A stretch of 54,395 nt of DNA, taken from the NCBI GenBank assembly GCA_937965695.1, contig CALCKW010000061.1:1-54395 (forward strand), given 5' to 3'. Made by a program: the position numbers and the translations under genes. Below the pieces are notes generated by a model. The model was given only the letters and a program-made list of their open reading frames with translations. It had not been told where the DNA came from and did no database searches. How positions within the stretch are numbered: position 1 is the first letter of the stretch; every line of letters starts with the position of its first letter. Shown here in pieces: positions 36,725-45,771 of this stretch. This stretch comes from an uncultured Granulosicoccaceae bacterium (lineage in GTDB: Bacteria > Pseudomonadota > Gammaproteobacteria > CALCKW01).

Positions 36725-39700
36725 CTAGGTCAAAGGTGAGACCAGCATTTGCGCAGACTGATCTTCAATCAGTCCGGAACAAGCTTGTTCAACCCAAGGT
36801 AGTTCTTGGGATTCGTCGTAACTCTTTAGCAGCTTAGCGTATCGGCGAGCGAGATGTTCATCACCCCCACCTATTGCTACCTGAATAGCCAAACGATAGA
36901 ACCAAAAGTGGCTTAAACCTTCTGCACCACTGTGCAAAAGGTGCTCTCCCTTCGCCAAGAGATTGCGCTGCTCAACATCACGCTGCACAACCGTCGCTAA
37001 GGCGGCCAATGCCCAAGGACCAGTGCTGTATTTAGCTTCAGTCGACTCGGCACGACTCCAAGCCTGGGTCAGCATTTGCAGACCCAAAGCATATTTACCC
37101 AAGCGAATATGCGACTCACCTACAGCCACCATTGCCATGGAAGCCAAGCTGTCTATTTCTTTGTCTGTTCCGATCGCCATGGCGAGTTTGCCATTGGCCA
37201 ATGCACTTGCAGGCTCACCCAAGTCCAACAATACCGGCCCTAGAAAACAACGCGCTAATAGCTGCAGTGACTGATCACCAACAGACTTAGCGTGTTCGAC
37301 AGCAGCTTGAAGAATATCCCGTGCGCCACAAACATCACCAAGAAAGTACAGACATTGACCTAACCAAGGGTCACGCTCCGCCCAACCGGCACCATGGCGC
37401 AGGCGATCACGCTGCTGATGCGCTTCTGCTAGTAACTGCTCAGCCTCTCTAACTTTTGCTTGTCGACAGAGCAATTCACCTAATGCCTGAGATATATCAA
37501 TTTTCGACTGCACGTTGCCAGAGGATTGTGCCTTTGTTAAGGCAGCACGCAGATCAGATTCAGCTTCAACACAACGACCAAGCTGCGTCAGAAATTCGGC
37601 TCGTTGCACCAACGCTCTTGTTTCAAGTGTTGGTAGCTCGCTCAGTCTAGATTCCGCCAGCACCTCACCCAACAACTGCATTGCTGTTGAAGTGTTATTT
37701 AGCTCTCCATAACAGGCAGCCATATTTAATTTGGTTTCAGCTTGCTCGATACCAGGCTCGGCGACGAGAATGGCATGTTCATGACTTTCCAAAGCCTGTG
37801 AATATGCTGCGCGTCGAGTATGGCAGTCGGCGCGGAGACGGTGTAGTTGAAAACGTTGTGTCTGCACTAATTGAGTTTCGTCTACAGTAACCAGTGCATC
37901 CAATAGTGTTGCAGCTCTATTTAACTCTCCGCGACTCAACGCAGCAGTGCCCGCCAAAATAACTTGACCCACACCACTGAGCGCTTCATCAGCTTTGAGA
38001 TAATGCCATGCTGCAGTTTCAGCATTATTTTCAAAATAACGCGCTGCTCTCAGGTGCAGCTCTTTTTGTAATGGCTTGTCAATCGCACGGTAGACGACAC
38101 TGTGGACCAGGTCATGTGTAAATCGATATCCCGTCGAATCCATGCAAAGTAATTGTCGCTGTACGAGCTTGTCGCATGCAGCTGGTATAGAGCCTAATAT
38201 GCCAGACCAGGCACCTAAAGTCAGCCGACTCCCAAGAACAGCAGCACATTGAAGTTGCTCGAGCTCCTCAGATTCCAAGCGCTGCAGCTTACTCGTTACG
38301 ATCCCTCGCAATGAACCAGAACCTTGACTTTCAATCGTATCAATAGCTGCCTGAAGCTGTTGCGTCAAAAACAGGGGGTTTCCTGAAGCGCGTGCAACAC
38401 ATTGGTGCACTACAGGGGTTTGTACTGGCAGGAAAGTAGCCGACAAATCGAAGGCTGCATCTAATGTAAGGCCAACGAGGTTAAGATAGCTCCCTAGCAT
38501 GTCACTGCCAAAAGAAAATTCTTGCTGTTCAAAACAGTCTCGGCTGGAGAAAACGAGCAATGTCGCCGAATTGAGTAAGCGGTCGCACAATAACGCTAAT
38601 CGCTGCTTAGCTGAATCAGTCGCCCAGTGCATATCCTCTACAATGACCAACAAACCAGGTGACGCACGTCGATGAGATAGCAATCGAGCCAAGAGGTCGC
38701 ATTGCAGATCGACCCGGTCACCTTGCAAGTCCTGATTAGACCCTAGTCCAAGCATTCGAGCAAAAAGCGCTTGATCTTCCGCTGATAATAATAGCTCTTC
38801 ACTGAGTCGTTGATGCACTTGCTCTAAAGCCAAGCCAGGATACCGCGACGCAGAAACCTGTAATGCAAGAGTACCTAAAAAACAAGGTCTTGGTGCATGG
38901 GCATCGTTACCAATCGTCAGGTAATAGGACTCAGCATTACGTTCTGCCGCATCGGAATGAAATTGCTCTAACAGCCGTGTTTTCCCGATGCCAGAAACAC
39001 CACTAAGCATCAACCAACGTCCACGCTCTTCTTCTATTGAGCTATTTAACGCCAGATAAAGCGCTTCTAACTCAGACTCTCTGCCGATTAACGCAGGCAC
39101 TTTTGGCGCATCATTCAAAGTACCGGATGACTCCTGCACTAGCTGGTGTACAGATATCGTCACGTCTGATTCAGCGTCTTGAATTTGCCCAATAAGCTGC
39201 ACTTGGTGCGCAGAGTCTATAAAGTCAACCGTTTGCTGGCAAAGGTAAACACTATCACTGGGCGCTAAGGCCGAAATCTTGTGCGACAATTCAACTAGCT
39301 GCCCAACGGGCTGAGCAGGCGCAACAGATTCATCCATTTGGGCCTGCCCGCTAGCGAGGCTTATGTGAAGATGGAAGTCGCAACCTTGTTGAAAATTAAA
39401 CAACTCGATACTGGACAATAGTTCCAATGCTGCGGCAGACGCCCGCTGTGCACCCACGACAGGATCTTCGTCACTAAAACCCCACAATAAGGATCCATTG
39501 TTTATTCCTAAGAGCTCACCACCAATATGTTCAACGGTATGCTGCGAAAATCGCGCAAATTGTAATTCTGCATAATCGGGTTCTTCGACATCGCTTGAAA
39601 TACTTTGGCCAGCAGCGAGCTTTAGATCAATTCTTAATAAAGTTAACTGCTTTAGCGGGATGGTCTGTAACAATGCTTCAGAGGACACCTTATATCGACT

Positions 39701-40072
39701 GAGTAGATCAGTATGGTGCGCTGGCTCATCTGTATGCTCAACGACCTCATCCAACAAAGGTTCTCTGAATTCAGGTTGTGGTTCATCAGCGCCGTCAGTA
39801 TCAAGGCTGAGATTTTCAGGCTCTGGAGAGTCAACTCCCACTGTTTCGTTACGCAAAGTTTGCGGCAGACTGGGGAAATCAACAGAGGTGTTTTCGCTAT
39901 GGGGGACTTTCGATTGAGCAACCATAAGCCCACAACCACCGCAAAATTTGTCACCGGGGGTGTTGCAAAATTGGCACTGCTCACATTTAGCGATCATGCT
40001 GTGACCGCATTGGCCACAGAATTGTCTTTCATTAGCGTTGCGCGTACCGCAACTGGGACAGGCTAAGTTCAT
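36725..40072 (-). CDS. Zinc-ribbon / degenerate cyclase / AAA ATPase / TPR signalling protein
   Basis: The product is 1115 aa. Two zinc ribbons open it (CPSCGTRNANERQFCGQCG and CEQCQFCNTPGDKFCGGCG). About residues 125-315 align with class III nucleotide cyclase domains, but the second metal-binding Asp (usual FLGDG) is replaced in LLGINNGSLLWGF and the Asn/Arg catalytic pair is not visible, so it is probably inactive. An AAA_16-type ATPase follows with Walker A GVSGIGKTRL (about 357) and Walker B LLVIVEDMHW (about 475). About residues 700-1095 are TPR-like helical repeats. This is the architecture of large signal-transduction scaffolds or regulators. It is monocistronic; the function is unknown. 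Confidence 0.9.
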   Translation of the reverse strand: MNLACPSCGTRNANERQFCGQCGHSMIAKCEQCQFCNTPGDKFCGGCGLMVAQSKVPHSENTSVDFPSLPQTLRNETVGVDSPEPENLSLDTDGADEPQPEFREPLLDEVVEHTDEPAHHTDLLSRYKVSSEALLQTIPLKQLTLLRIDLKLAAGQSISSDVEEPDYAELQFARFSQHTVEHIGGELLGINNGSLLWGFSDEDPVVGAQRASAAALELLSSIELFNFQQGCDFHLHISLASGQAQMDESVAPAQPVGQLVELSHKISALAPSDSVYLCQQTVDFIDSAHQVQLIGQIQDAESDVTISVHQLVQESSGTLNDAPKVPALIGRESELEALYLALNSSIEEERGRWLMLSGVSGIGKTRLLEQFHSDAAERNAESYYLTIGNDAHAPRPCFLGTLALQVSASRYPGLALEQVHQRLSEELLLSAEDQALFARMLGLGSNQDLQGDRVDLQCDLLARLLSHRRASPGLLVIVEDMHWATDSAKQRLALLCDRLLNSATLLVFSSRDCFEQQEFSFGSDMLGSYLNLVGLTLDAAFDLSATFLPVQTPVVHQCVARASGNPLFLTQQLQAAIDTIESQGSGSLRGIVTSKLQRLESEELEQLQCAAVLGSRLTLGAWSGILGSIPAACDKLVQRQLLCMDSTGYRFTHDLVHSVVYRAIDKPLQKELHLRAARYFENNAETAAWHYLKADEALSGVGQVILAGTAALSRGELNRAATLLDALVTVDETQLVQTQRFQLHRLRADCHTRRAAYSQALESHEHAILVAEPGIEQAETKLNMAACYGELNNTSTAMQLLGEVLAESRLSELPTLETRALVQRAEFLTQLGRCVEAESDLRAALTKAQSSGNVQSKIDISQALGELLCRQAKVREAEQLLAEAHQQRDRLRHGAGWAERDPWLGQCLYFLGDVCGARDILQAAVEHAKSVGDQSLQLLARCFLGPVLLDLGEPASALANGKLAMAIGTDKEIDSLASMAMVAVGESHIRLGKYALGLQMLTQAWSRAESTEAKYSTGPWALAALATVVQRDVEQRNLLAKGEHLLHSGAEGLSHFWFYRLAIQVAIGGGDEHLARRYAKLLKSYDESQELPWVEQACSGLIEDQSAQMLVSPLT

Positions 40073-40275
40073 GGCATCTCATCGTTCCCCACCCGATTGC
40101 CAAGTAAGAACACGATATTCCTTGAGTTGTATTTGTGAATCCATTCACTGCCATCGAGAATACGTTTCATCTCGACCAGCGTTGTAACGGATTCGCAAAA
40201 TACCTGCCAACACAAACAGTTTTGTTCAAATTAATTTCAAAGGGCAAAGCAAGAGCAAATTCTTAGGAACGGCCA

Positions 40276-41118
40276 CTAAGCGGCTTCTTGGTCTCCGTCT
40301 TTTAACTTCCGACAAATACTATCGGTGTCCAGATTGGCCATCTCAAATTTGGCACGAATATCCAGCTTGTCCAGCATCTGATCAAGCTCATTCCTGTTTT
40401 GATCAAAGTCATCAATCTCGAGTGCCTGCTCCATCATCAAAGACGCTATTGCCATCACCGCTACGATGTCTTTGTGCTCGGGTGCATTTTCTGGGGCATA
40501 TTGAAATTCTATTGCCATAGCCAAAGGCTCTGGAAAGTTCCAACGACGCGCCATTGCGCCTCCTAGAGCTGCATTGCTAAAACCGATGACCTCCTCTTCT
40601 GCGAGATGCAATGGTAAATCGAAGTCCAAAGACATGTTTAGAGCTTCTGTCATTTTATCGGGTATTTGACTACTCAACACCATGGTGCCGATGCTGTGTA
40701 GCATACCTGCGGCAAAAGAGTATTCACGCACTGTCGGCGCAACCGCACTTAACTCTCGCGCTATTCCGCCAATCATCATCCCATCTCGCCACAAACTCTT
40801 AAGATGCAGAAGGTCGCCTTCAAGCACCTCCATTCCCTCCATGCAAGCTGCAGCGAATGCCATCTGCCCCAATTCTTTGCGACCGATTCGCATAATTGCC
40901 TGGGCGATTGAAACCGTAGGTTCGCCTCTCAGGTAAGCTGCGCTGTTGGCGATTCTCAGCACACTCATCGAGAAATTGGGATCCGCTTCCACAGACGAGA
41001 CCAAATCGGGCATCCCTGCCTCTTCATCACCAGCTAACCTGTAGATATCCATTGCAGAGGCAGAAAATTTCACCAGATCTTCCGCAACATCGACCATTTG
41101 ATCTATCGATACATTCAT
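40276..41118 (-). CDS. HDOD-domain signalling protein
   Basis: The product is 280 aa from the ATG at 41118 (AGGGA eight bases upstream). About residues 25-220 form the HDOD domain (SSVEADPNFSMSVLRIANSAAYLRG, SIAQAIMRIGRKELGQMA, FAAGMLHSIGTMVL, the 'EEEVIGFSNAALGGAMARRWNFPEPLA' stretch compressed here to its role). The metal-binding HD pair of true phosphodiesterases is absent, as usual for HDOD. These proteins act in chemotaxis, motility or cyclic-nucleotide signalling. It is divergent from cheA, 245 bp apart, which suggests a shared role. Confidence 0.92.
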   Translation of the reverse strand: MNVSIDQMVDVAEDLVKFSASAMDIYRLAGDEEAGMPDLVSSVEADPNFSMSVLRIANSAAYLRGEPTVSIAQAIMRIGRKELGQMAFAAACMEGMEVLEGDLLHLKSLWRDGMMIGGIARELSAVAPTVREYSFAAGMLHSIGTMVLSSQIPDKMTEALNMSLDFDLPLHLAEEEVIGFSNAALGGAMARRWNFPEPLAMAIEFQYAPENAPEHKDIVAVMAIASLMMEQALEIDDFDQNRNELDQMLDKLDIRAKFEMANLDTDSICRKLKDGDQEAA

Positions 41119-41363
41119 AGTTTCGTTCCCTCGTCTGGCACTACAACCCTGAGCGGCCATCACAGCAGTGGCTTTAACCAGACAGTCACTCAAGTATATT
41201 TTCTATGTACAGCAATGATTTACATGAACTCGGTGCCTAAACTTTCAACATTGGTTGACGCTATCTGCTTTGTAACACGGCTCAATTTGGATGAACCGTG
41301 CCTCCGCTTGCCAGAGTAAAAGTTTGATTGGGACGCTAGCTCTAACTCAAACAGGGAAAAAAC

Positions 41364-43424
41364 ATGGAAGATTTTGACCTCGACAATCTCAAAGAGATAT
41401 TCCTTCAAGAATGTGGCGAAAACCTCGACACGCTTGAAAATGGATTACTCCGTATGGGGGATGGGGAAAGCGACGCCGATTTACTCAACGAGGTTTTTCG
41501 TGCAGCCCACTCAATAAAAGGTGGCGCCGCAACACTCGGTTTCAGCTCTCTCGCGGAGCTGACACATCACATGGAAACGTTGCTCGATGAAATGCGTTCT
41601 GGCAAGCGCAACGTGCATGAAGAAGACGTAGAGATACTTCTCAGCTCGCTCGATGTGCTGCGAGAAATTCTGGATATGAGCATTGCTGGTGACAACACAG
41701 AGCACGCTCAATTTCGTCCATTAGAAAAGAAATTAAAGGACAGTGTCGCCGCGGGTGCCGCCGAAGACAAAGCCTCGGACAGCGAATCCGAATCCGATAG
41801 TCCAGCGACTGAAGAGCAAACAGTTGAAGAAGACGGAGAGGGCACTTTGTACGTGCAGTTTAAGCCCTACAACGAAATAATGATTCGTGGCAATGATCCT
41901 ATGCTCTTGGTTCGCGAAGTGCAGATGCTAGGGGACTCTGAAACCAAATTATCCATTGAAGACGTACCTGAGTGGTCAGAACTAAACCCTACTCACAGTT
42001 ATATGTCATGGACAGTTGAGCTGCATAGCGATGCTTCGGAAACAGATATCCGTGAGATTTTTGAGTGGGTAGAGGAGTTCGACTGCGACCTCACAATAAG
42101 TAAAGTCGACCCCGATGCAGCGCCCGTAACCACTCCAGTAGAAGAAGTGGCAGTAAGCCAAGAATCCACTTCAGATTCGCCTGCTGTTGCAAGCAATGCA
42201 ACGCCAGATGATCAGCCCCTAAAAGCCGCCGCAAAGAAAAAGGCAGCTGACACAACTATTAGGATATCAACCGATAAGATTGACGATTTGATCAACCTTG
42301 TTGGTGAACTGGTCATTACGCAATCCATGCTGTCACGATTTAGCGCAAGCGAAAGCCAAGTGGATATTGAAGAATTCCAAGAACGCATGGCGCAGCAAGA
42401 GCGGAATATAAGAGAACTGCAAGAAAGCGTCATGCGAGTTCGAATGTTACCTCTGTCTTTTGCGTTTAATCGCCTGCCACGTTTGGTGAGAGATTTATCT
42501 AAGAAACTGGAAAAAAAGATCGAATTAGTGACAGAAGGTGCTGGTACAGAGTTGGATAAAACGGTGCTGGAAAGCATCATGGATCCATTAGTACACTTGG
42601 TCAGAAACTCGCTCGACCACGGCTTAGAAGGGCCAGAAGAACGCGCAGAGGCCGGTAAACCTCCGACAGGAAAACTACTACTGCGTGCATCTCATCAAGG
42701 AGGAGCTGTCGTCATTGAAATTGTTGACGACGGGCGAGGAATAAACCGCGAGCGTGTAAAAAACAAAGCGATTGAATCTGGGGTTATCAGTGCGGACGAC
42801 AAACTCAGTGATCAGGAGATAGACAACCTTATCTTTGCGCCTGGCTTTTCTACCGCTGATGAAGTAACTGATGTCTCTGGGCGCGGTGTTGGCATGGACG
42901 TGGTGCGTCGAAATATTGCAGACCTAAATGGACAGGTAGAGATTTCATCAACTCCAGGAAAAGGAACTGTTATATCTATTAGGCTACCGCTTACTTTGGC
43001 TATTCTTGACGGTCAAGTTGTTCGTGTAGCAAATCAAGAGTTTATTCTTCCGATCCTAGCCATTGTTGAAACGATTGAAATTGAGCATGCAAACGTCGCC
43101 ACCGTTCCCGACACGGGGGAAGTCTGTCGATTCAGAGGTGAATACCTCCCAGTGGTACGACTGCGACAACTATTAGAGCTACCTGGAGATCCAATAGATG
43201 GAAAGCTGGTCGTCATAGTTGAATCTCATGGGAAACTCATTGGCATAGTGATAGACGATGTTATCGGGCAACAGCAGGTAGTTATTAAGACACTTGAACA
43301 AAACTATAAGGCCGTACCTGGATTTGCAGGGGCAACCATCATGAGCGATGGATCAGTGGCGTTAATTCTAGATCCACCATCTTTCGCGACCGAAGCGATC
43401 CAAAAAATACCAGAAGCGGCTTAA
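41364..43424 (+). CDS. cheA: Chemotaxis histidine kinase CheA
   Basis: The product is 686 aa. The P1 HPt domain carries the phosphorylated His49 in AAHSIKGGAATLG. An acidic linker and a P2-like region follow (about 165-255), then the P3 dimerisation helices (RISTDKIDDLINLVGELVITQ), the P4 ATPase (DPLVHLVRNSLDHGLE, IVDDGRGI, GRGVGMDVVRRNI) and the P5 CheW-like domain at the C-terminus. All catalytic motifs are intact. It is first in the operon cheA-cheW-STAS-cheR-cheD-cheB and probably takes signals from receptors such as the one at 11855. Confidence 0.97.
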   Translation: MEDFDLDNLKEIFLQECGENLDTLENGLLRMGDGESDADLLNEVFRAAHSIKGGAATLGFSSLAELTHHMETLLDEMRSGKRNVHEEDVEILLSSLDVLREILDMSIAGDNTEHAQFRPLEKKLKDSVAAGAAEDKASDSESESDSPATEEQTVEEDGEGTLYVQFKPYNEIMIRGNDPMLLVREVQMLGDSETKLSIEDVPEWSELNPTHSYMSWTVELHSDASETDIREIFEWVEEFDCDLTISKVDPDAAPVTTPVEEVAVSQESTSDSPAVASNATPDDQPLKAAAKKKAADTTIRISTDKIDDLINLVGELVITQSMLSRFSASESQVDIEEFQERMAQQERNIRELQESVMRVRMLPLSFAFNRLPRLVRDLSKKLEKKIELVTEGAGTELDKTVLESIMDPLVHLVRNSLDHGLEGPEERAEAGKPPTGKLLLRASHQGGAVVIEIVDDGRGINRERVKNKAIESGVISADDKLSDQEIDNLIFAPGFSTADEVTDVSGRGVGMDVVRRNIADLNGQVEISSTPGKGTVISIRLPLTLAILDGQVVRVANQEFILPILAIVETIEIEHANVATVPDTGEVCRFRGEYLPVVRLRQLLELPGDPIDGKLVVIVESHGKLIGIVIDDVIGQQQVVIKTLEQNYKAVPGFAGATIMSDGSVALILDPPSFATEAIQKIPEAA

Positions 43425-43434
43425 AGGATACAAA

Positions 43435-43950
43435 ATGATCAACCAAGCAGAAGCTGAAGTCAGTACTGATATCGAACACCAGGAAGATGGGCAGCAATTC
43501 TTAGCCTTTCTTCTTGCCAATGAAGAATACGCTGTCGATATTCTAAAAGTTCAGGAAATAAAAAGCTGGGGACCCGTCACGCCAATCCCCGCTTCACCGG
43601 ATTACATGCGCGGTATTATAAATCTACGAGGTACGGTAGTACCCGTTATCGATCTGCGGCTACGATTCGGAATCGCTGCCAAAGATCCCGATCTCACGAC
43701 CGCAGTAATTATAGCTCGAACTTTTTCAGACAAGGGCGAGCGATATGTGGGCCTGGTTGTAGACGAAGTTGCCGATGTGTACTTCTTAAACGAAGCAGAA
43801 ATTCAAAATCGCAAGGACGTCAGTGCAGCTATTTCTGGTGAGTACGTACAAGGCCTGTCGCAAGTGAAAGACCAAATGGTGATCGTTGTAGATCTGGATC
43901 TTATTGTTCGTAGCAGCCTAGCCGATTTCGAAGGAGAAGAAATAGAATGA
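43435..43950 (+). CDS. cheW: Chemotaxis coupling protein CheW
   Basis: The product is 171 aa, a single CheW SH3-like domain: QQFLAFLLANEEYAVDILKVQEI, YMRGIINLRGTVVPVIDLRLRFG, and GLVVDEVADVYFL. It links receptors to CheA. AGGA sits six bases before the ATG, 10 bp after cheA. The stop overlaps the next ATG as ATGA. Confidence 0.97.
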   Translation: MINQAEAEVSTDIEHQEDGQQFLAFLLANEEYAVDILKVQEIKSWGPVTPIPASPDYMRGIINLRGTVVPVIDLRLRFGIAAKDPDLTTAVIIARTFSDKGERYVGLVVDEVADVYFLNEAEIQNRKDVSAAISGEYVQGLSQVKDQMVIVVDLDLIVRSSLADFEGEEIE

Positions 43951-44222
43951 GTGCACAAACATATAGCCTGCCCGAATCGATGCGCATTAATGGACTAGCA
44001 GAATTAAAGGATTTACTGACTCCACTCATTGAAACGGGTGAAGATATAGAGCTCGACGGCTCAGCAGTATCTTCACTAGATACTTCAGGCTTGCAGCTTA
44101 TTATCGCTGCACATCTGAGTCTTTCAAAGAAAGGCAAAATTCTCACATTAAAAAACCCTAGTGAAGCAATTAACAAAGCAATTGATATTTCGGGCGCAGA
44201 GGGAATTTTGAAACTCGCCTAA
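43947..44222 (+). CDS. STAS-domain protein (anti-sigma-factor-antagonist fold)
   Basis: The product is 91 aa. A STAS domain fills the protein: MRINGLAELKDLLTPLI, IELDGSAVSSLDTSGLQLIIAA with the conserved Ser/Thr at the phosphorylation loop (DTSG), and a C-terminal helix. It overlaps the cheW stop and is therefore translationally coupled inside the che operon. Small STAS proteins in chemotaxis clusters have no settled role; a regulatory switch or scaffold is inferred. A relation to MlaB is possible by fold, but no mla genes are near. Confidence 0.9.
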   Translation: MSAQTYSLPESMRINGLAELKDLLTPLIETGEDIELDGSAVSSLDTSGLQLIIAAHLSLSKKGKILTLKNPSEAINKAIDISGAEGILKLA

Positions 44223-44280
44223 TTTTCTCCAAGGTACACACTTATTTAGATCAAACATTGCTAGCGGTACAGGAAGTACA

Positions 44281-45120
44281 ATGAAGTCTAGTCTCGCTCG
44301 AGAAAATGCTCTGCCAGAAACCATGCTGGACCAAGACTTCGATGAGATTAGTCGACTAATTCTCGATATGACGGGAATTTCTATAGATGAATCAAAACGA
44401 CCCATGATCTTTTCAAGATTCTCACGCAGGCTGCGTGAGTTAGGACTGAATAACTTTTCCGAGTATATCCATACTTTAAAGAGCGGTAATCGACTGGAAG
44501 TAGAGGCTTTCATCAATACTGTTACCACCAACCTCACGTATTTTTTCCGCGAACCACATCACTTCGATTACTTGCGAGATATCGCTATCCCAGAGCTGGT
44601 GAAGCGTAACCAACACTCTCATCAGCTACGTATCTGGTCTTCTGCCTGCTCTTCGGGTCAAGAAGCTTATTCGATTGCGATGACTTTAGCGAGCCACCCC
44701 GATTTACAATCATGGACGAATCGAGTACTCGCCACTGACATCGACACCGCTATGGTTAGCCAATGTGAATCGGGTATCTATTCAACTGATTCGCTACGAG
44801 GATTAGAACCAGAGCTTCAACGAAGCTGGCTCAGTAAGACTGAAGACAACAGGTGGCTTATCAACGAAGAGCTTCGAAAAATGGTGCTGTCAAAACCACT
44901 TAATCTATTTTCAGACTGGCCCTTTCGAAATGATGTGGATGTTATTTTCTGCCGAAACGCATTTATCTATTTCGATGAGCCACATCAGAACCAAATAATC
45001 GAAAAATTTGCAGAATTTCAAACATCTGGTGCCTTTCTTTTTCTGGGCCACTCTGAATCAATAAAAGGCTCTAACAGTAATTATAAGCGTGTTTCCAATA
45101 CCGTCTATCAAAGGAATTAA
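44281..45120 (+). CDS. cheR: Chemotaxis protein methyltransferase CheR
   Basis: The product is 279 aa. The N-terminal helical domain (about 15-80) is followed by the SAM-dependent methyltransferase domain: TNLTYFFREPHHFDYL, RIWSSACSSGQEAYSIAM (SAM loop), VLATDIDTAMV and DVIFCRNAFIYFDEPHQNQII. It methylates receptor glutamates using S-adenosylmethionine. The chemoreceptor at 11855 ends in a WEEF tail that could tether it. AGGAA is seven bases before the ATG. Confidence 0.96.
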   Translation: MKSSLARENALPETMLDQDFDEISRLILDMTGISIDESKRPMIFSRFSRRLRELGLNNFSEYIHTLKSGNRLEVEAFINTVTTNLTYFFREPHHFDYLRDIAIPELVKRNQHSHQLRIWSSACSSGQEAYSIAMTLASHPDLQSWTNRVLATDIDTAMVSQCESGIYSTDSLRGLEPELQRSWLSKTEDNRWLINEELRKMVLSKPLNLFSDWPFRNDVDVIFCRNAFIYFDEPHQNQIIEKFAEFQTSGAFLFLGHSESIKGSNSNYKRVSNTVYQRN

Positions 45121-45123
45121 GGT

Positions 45124-45705
45124 ATGTCCTCCAATTCTCATCAATGGGGATCAGCTAGCAAGTTCAAACACCCTGTGACAGGTGAGTATATTGCTAAAGT
45201 GCTTCCCGGTTTTTTCTACCTTACGGCAGAAGACGAGCTTATCAATACGGTACTCGGCTCCTGCATTTGTGCATGCATTCGCGATCCAAATGCGGGAATC
45301 GGCGGGATGAACCACTACATGTTGCCTGGTGTAATGCGAGACTTTGATCCAGCAACATCAGATACCAAGTCAAACCTAGCAAATCGCTATGGGCAACATG
45401 CTATGGACAATCTAATTGAACATTTGATTGCTGTGGGATGCAATAAAAACAATCTAGAGGTAAAAATATTCGGGGGCGGTCACGTGATGGACATGGCCAG
45501 CGACGTCGGCGGTGAGAATGTGCAGTTTGCCAAAAAATATCTGGCCGATGTCGGAATGAAGATAGCCTCTAGTGATCTAGGGGACGATTACCCGCGCAAG
45601 ATAAATTACAGCCCTAAAACAGGAAAGGTCAAGATGATGAAACTCAGGGGCGCATACAGTGGTTTGGTTTCTACTAACGAAGTTTCTCAGGCTGAGGGTG
45701 TTTAA
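45124..45705 (+). CDS. cheD: Chemoreceptor glutamine deamidase CheD
   Basis: The product is 193 aa. The catalytic region is NTVLGSCICACIRDPNAGIGGMNHYMLPG, with Cys in GSCI and His in NHYML. KIFGGGHVMDM and a closing region with KVKMMKLR follow. CheD deamidates receptor glutamines and, in some bacteria, works with CheC. It lies four bases after cheR. The CheX/CheC-like protein at 14758 could be a distant partner, which is speculative. Confidence 0.96.
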   Translation: MSSNSHQWGSASKFKHPVTGEYIAKVLPGFFYLTAEDELINTVLGSCICACIRDPNAGIGGMNHYMLPGVMRDFDPATSDTKSNLANRYGQHAMDNLIEHLIAVGCNKNNLEVKIFGGGHVMDMASDVGGENVQFAKKYLADVGMKIASSDLGDDYPRKINYSPKTGKVKMMKLRGAYSGLVSTNEVSQAEGV

Positions 45706-45771
45706 TCCATTTTCTATTCTCTCATTGAGAACAAATTGGTTAGATCAGTTGGGTTCATGGTGGAGTGCTAA

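Noticed and set aside
41254..41290. Possible sigma-28 promoter before cheA (TAAACTTT-like element near 41236)
   Set aside because: The -35 is close to consensus, but the matching -10 fits only about half the positions.
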